In this document: in pieces, positions 51,327 to 52,144 of the stretch
How positions within the stretch are numbered: position 1 is the first letter of the stretch
How the letters are laid out: each line of letters begins with the position of its first letter
NCBI GenBank assembly: GCA_009777845.1
Contig: WRLD01000022.1
Span: 1 to 52,144 of the forward strand
Origin: Defluviitaleaceae bacterium
Lineage (GTDB): Bacteria > Bacillota > Clostridia > Lachnospirales > WQUN01
Direction of reading: 5' to 3'
DNA length: 52,144 nt
The notes under the pieces: generated by a model
Seen by the model: the letters and a program-made list of their open reading frames with translations, nothing else
Told to the model about the DNA's origin: nothing
Database searches by the model: none
Program-made: the position numbers and the translations under genes

Positions 51327-51337
51327 GAGGTTGCCTC

Positions 51338-51982
51338 GTGTCTAGGTGGTTTTTTGCGATTTTATTCACTGCCGTTATTGTGGCTTGCTACACCCTGCCC
51401 GCCGTAATTTTGCGGCTTACCCTATGGACGAAAAGCAACACCTACCATTTTAGTATCAAAACACCCTTCGAGGGCGAGGGCTTTTTGCAGAAGCTAGAAA
51501 TGGATAGCTTCGATTTTTCCGAAAACGAAGCGGCGGCACGCATAGCCAAAAGAATAATCATATCCGTTGTTGCTTATTTTTCGGCGATGGTTTTTTTGGT
51601 TGGGGCGGTTTGGGGCAGATTTTGCCGAACGAGCAGGGCGTTGGACGGCGTGCGGTGTTGTCGTAGGCAACACCTTACTGCCTGCTTGGTCGGCGTGCGG
51701 TGTTGTCGTAGACAACACCTTACTGCCTGCTTATTGTACGCCGCGGCGATTGCTTTGCATGGCTTGTCTGGGCGTTTGATTTTAACCGTGCCTAGGCTTG
51801 TTGTCGATTCCGCCGAGGGGCTTTTTGGTTTTTTTGCTATGTTTATTGAGATAGAGGAATTGATAGAAATTTCACTGGGCATGGGATATTGGGTCGTGCT
51901 TGGGTTGATGTGCTGTGGGCTTTTGGTTGATTTCAAAAGGTTGGTTTTCCACGACAAATGCACGAATGGCAGAAGCGTGTAG
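51338..51982 (+). CDS. Small membrane protein with an in-frame palindromic element
   Basis: A 214-residue protein starting at GTG, with AGGAGG 6 bases upstream. Four hydrophobic segments are seen: about residues 4-26, 71-92, 132-150 and 186-202. The loop after the second holds GVRCCRRQHLTACL twice (about residues 104-132), encoded by element D. The last ten residues (HDKCTNGRSV) and the TAG stop come from block F of the intergenic repeats, so the original C-terminus has probably been replaced. No family was recognised. It may be co-expressed with the upstream wall hydrolase. Confidence -1.
   Translation: MSRWFFAILFTAVIVACYTLPAVILRLTLWTKSNTYHFSIKTPFEGEGFLQKLEMDSFDFSENEAAARIAKRIIISVVAYFSAMVFLVGAVWGRFCRTSRALDGVRCCRRQHLTACLVGVRCCRRQHLTACLLYAAAIALHGLSGRLILTVPRLVVDSAEGLFGFFAMFIEIEELIEISLGMGYWVVLGLMCCGLLVDFKRLVFHDKCTNGRSV
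51646..51732. mobile_element. Two tandem in-frame copies of palindromic element D inside a gene
   Basis: Two 45-base units (51646 and 51691) each read CGGCGTGCGGTGTTGTC, then a short loop, then CAACACCTTACTGCCTGCTT. They are the reverse complement of the intergenic copies at 12921 and 22466 with a shortened loop. The 45-base period keeps the reading frame, adding about 30 residues. Confidence -1.
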
Positions 51983-52144
51983 TTTCTTAGGTTTCAAAAG
52001 GCGATTTCACGCGGATATATAGTTGTTTAAGCTAAAAACGGCACTGTGCTTGCGGTCTTTTTGCCGCAATACTTCGTCGCAAAAAACCTTGCGTGCCGCT
52101 AGCACGCGGCGGTTTTTGCTCCTCGTCTTGCGACAAAAATCCTC
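51948..52144. repeat. Block F and start of a family A array at the window edge
   Basis: CACGACAAATGCACGAATGG and AGAAGCGTGTAGTTTCTT at 51948-51989 form block F, overlapping the end of the preceding gene, and TTTCACGCGGATAT begins a family A array that stops early. The remaining bases to 52144 hold a few short inverted words and nothing recognisable as a gene. Confidence -1.

Overview
The window reads as part of the chromosome of an endospore-forming, Gram-positive-type Firmicute, most likely a Clostridia-class bacterium. The main evidence is the dipicolinate synthase pair (dpaA, dpaB), a GerMN-domain protein, a DacF-like D,D-carboxypeptidase, a long SRP RNA with an Alu domain, mini-ribonuclease III, a KtrAB-type potassium system, S-layer-homology anchoring and AGGAGG-type ribosome binding sites. 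No tRNA, rRNA, phage or transposase gene was seen.

Layout. 1-6052: the 3' part of a giant repeat-built surface protein. 6297-7700: dpaA-dpaB. 7701-9095: a gene-free block of three tandem composite repeats. 9109-10695 (minus): a secreted protein with a copper-amine-oxidase-N-like domain. 11174-12188: a promoter, the SRP RNA, a Nudix hydrolase and a small membrane protein. 12452-12547: a 31-residue holin-like type I toxin, followed by repeats. 16350 down to 13238 (minus): a tightly overlapping operon of mrnC, a small protein, a retropepsin-like protease, ktrB and ktrA. 22007 down to 16666 (minus): a response regulator, a histidine kinase, a GerMN protein, ispF, cysS and a GtrA-like protein, mostly with overlapping ends. 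22793-24232: the carboxypeptidase. 24432-25850: an unknown membrane protein with an 18-bp minisatellite. 28478 down to 25894 (minus): yajC and a SNF2 helicase. 29366-33383: two M23 peptidase-family proteins, a bactofilin and an Rpn-type nuclease. 33745-45569: three secreted proteins, namely a 2660-residue purple-acid-phosphatase-like protein, a cohesin-like/FIVAR-like protein and an SLH-anchored protein. 47496 down to 45933 (minus): a MazEF-like toxin-antitoxin pair overlapping an asparaginase gene. 48285-51326: a GHL10 glycosidase/amidase fusion. 51338-51982: a small membrane protein that carries a repeat element inside its reading frame.

How the genes fit together. Much of the window serves the cell envelope: wall hydrolases and their regulators, a bactofilin, a WalRK-like two-component system and giant surface proteins. 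The partial giant protein at the left edge and the SLH protein at 43590 share two module types, so they probably belong to one surface-protein family. Sporulation genes are scattered among these.

The most unusual feature is the intergenic DNA. Nearly every gap is filled by a few short interspersed families: (A) arrays of CGCGGATTT-type words and their complements; (B) a 145-165 bp inverted-repeat element with CACAGAGG-type arms; (C) a roughly 110-bp element whose ends are hairpins of the type GGGACGGAT/ATCCGTCCC; (D) a 45-60 bp palindrome; and (F) a roughly 65-bp block that often precedes A. Element D sits inside two copies of C and also occurs as two in-frame tandem copies in the last gene, like the palindromic protein-coding elements described in Rickettsia. 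Two genes, the histidine kinase and the carboxypeptidase, appear to start at ATT codons.
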